NCBI GenBank assembly: GCA_043748985.1
Contig: JAYVEG010000116.1
Span: 1 to 14,802 of the forward strand
From: JBBROS01 sp043748985
Lineage (GTDB): Bacteria; Pseudomonadota; Alphaproteobacteria; Acetobacterales; Acetobacteraceae
Direction: 5' to 3'
DNA: 14,802 bases
Part shown: one piece after another, positions 14,373 through 14,802 of the stretch
Position numbering within the stretch: position 1 is the first letter of the stretch
Layout: each line of letters starts with the position of its first letter
Notes under the pieces: model-generated
Told to the model about the DNA's origin: nothing
Databases searched by the model: none
What the model saw: only the letters and a program-made list of their open reading frames with translations
Position numbers and translations under genes: made by a program

Positions 14373-14802
14373 ATGACAATGAACATGACACGCCGGATTG
14401 CAATGGCCGGCGCCGGGGCCTTGGTCGCGACCGGCCAACCCGCCAGGGCCCAAGGCGCCAAGCCGAAATCCCCCCTGGCAATCACCGTCGTCGACGTCGC
14501 CGGCAACCTCGCCCTGACCCAGCCCGCCTTCGAAGCCTACCGCAAGGCCAAACCCGAAATGGTCAGCCGCTTCAGCTTCACCAAGGCCCCCGCGCCAGAG
14601 CTGCCGTCCAAGATCCGCGCACAGCAGAACGCCAACAAGGTCGACATCGACATCGTCCTCACCGGCACCGACGCGCTCGCCGCCGGCATCGACCAGAAAA
14701 TCTGGCTCGACATCCTGCCCCAGCACGCCGCCGCCCTCCCAAAGCTCGACGAAATCCTCCTCCCCGGCGCCCTCAAGATGCAGGCCCTCGCGCAGAACCA
14801 GG
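14373..14802 (+). CDS. ABC transporter solute-binding protein (family 1, polyamine/PotD-like), 3' truncated by window
   Basis: The first 143 codons of a periplasmic solute-binding protein are present; the frame is open to the window edge. The N-terminus, MTMNMTRRIAMAGAGALVAT then GQPARA, is a signal peptide with a twin arginine at residues 7-8 and cleavage predicted after Ala26 (ARA-Q). It may use Tat or Sec. The mature part starts with AITVVDVAGNLALTQPAFEA, the first beta strand and helix of a type II binding fold, followed by LPSKIRAQQ and VDIDIVLTGTDALAAGI, as in extracellular solute-binding family 1 proteins for polyamines or similar organic ligands. ATG codons at 14373, 14379 and 14385 share the frame; AAGGGA (14359-14364) fits the first. 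It lies 42 bases after the GntR-type gene and is likely the first transport gene of an operon running out of the window. Confidence 0.8.
   Translation, partial: MTMNMTRRIAMAGAGALVATGQPARAQGAKPKSPLAITVVDVAGNLALTQPAFEAYRKAKPEMVSRFSFTKAPAPELPSKIRAQQNANKVDIDIVLTGTDALAAGIDQKIWLDILPQHAAALPKLDEILLPGALKMQALAQNQ

Overview
The window is a GC-rich stretch of a Gram-negative bacterial chromosome. The gene content points to an alphaproteobacterium, most likely of the acetic-acid-bacteria/Acetobacteraceae type: an alphaproteobacterial-type dCTP deaminase next to murA, a pqiABC operon that requires an outer membrane, and periplasmic binding proteins. This placement is inferred from protein resemblance and base composition only. 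I see no rRNA, tRNA, insertion sequence, phage gene or CRISPR array.

Layout. 1-863: the 3' end of a tungstate-binding protein gene (tupA, +) meets the permease gene tupB (-) tail to tail with no base between the stop codons. 920-3184: a cytoplasmic molybdopterin S-/N-oxide reductase of the BisC/DMSO-reductase family, divergent from tupB, so an oxyanion importer for Mo/W sits beside a Mo enzyme. 3243-7283 (-): a compact operon of marR-type regulator, emrA-type adaptor, emrB-type 14-TM exporter and a family 3 periplasmic binding protein. The regulator has a promoter-embedded palindrome and probably a leaderless start. 7377-7820 (+): two very small genes (57 and 38 codons) separated by a leader with alternative hairpins. 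7928-9782 (+): dcd and murA.

9783-10009 has no complete gene on the + strand. On the - strand it carries a 38-codon frame that reads as the extreme C-terminus of a type II NADH dehydrogenase, probably a gene remnant. 10010-13463 (-): pqiA-pqiB-pqiC, each junction a 4-base ATGA overlap, encoding an envelope-spanning MCE lipid-transport system. 13632-14802 (+): a GntR/FCD regulator followed by the start of an ABC-type solute-binding protein cut by the window edge.

No clearly new multi-gene system is visible. The points most worth a second look are the NDH-2 tail behind pqiC, the leaderless autoregulated marR start, the solute-binding protein attached to a drug-efflux operon, the unlisted 38-residue membrane protein, and the split, convergent tupA/tupB pair.
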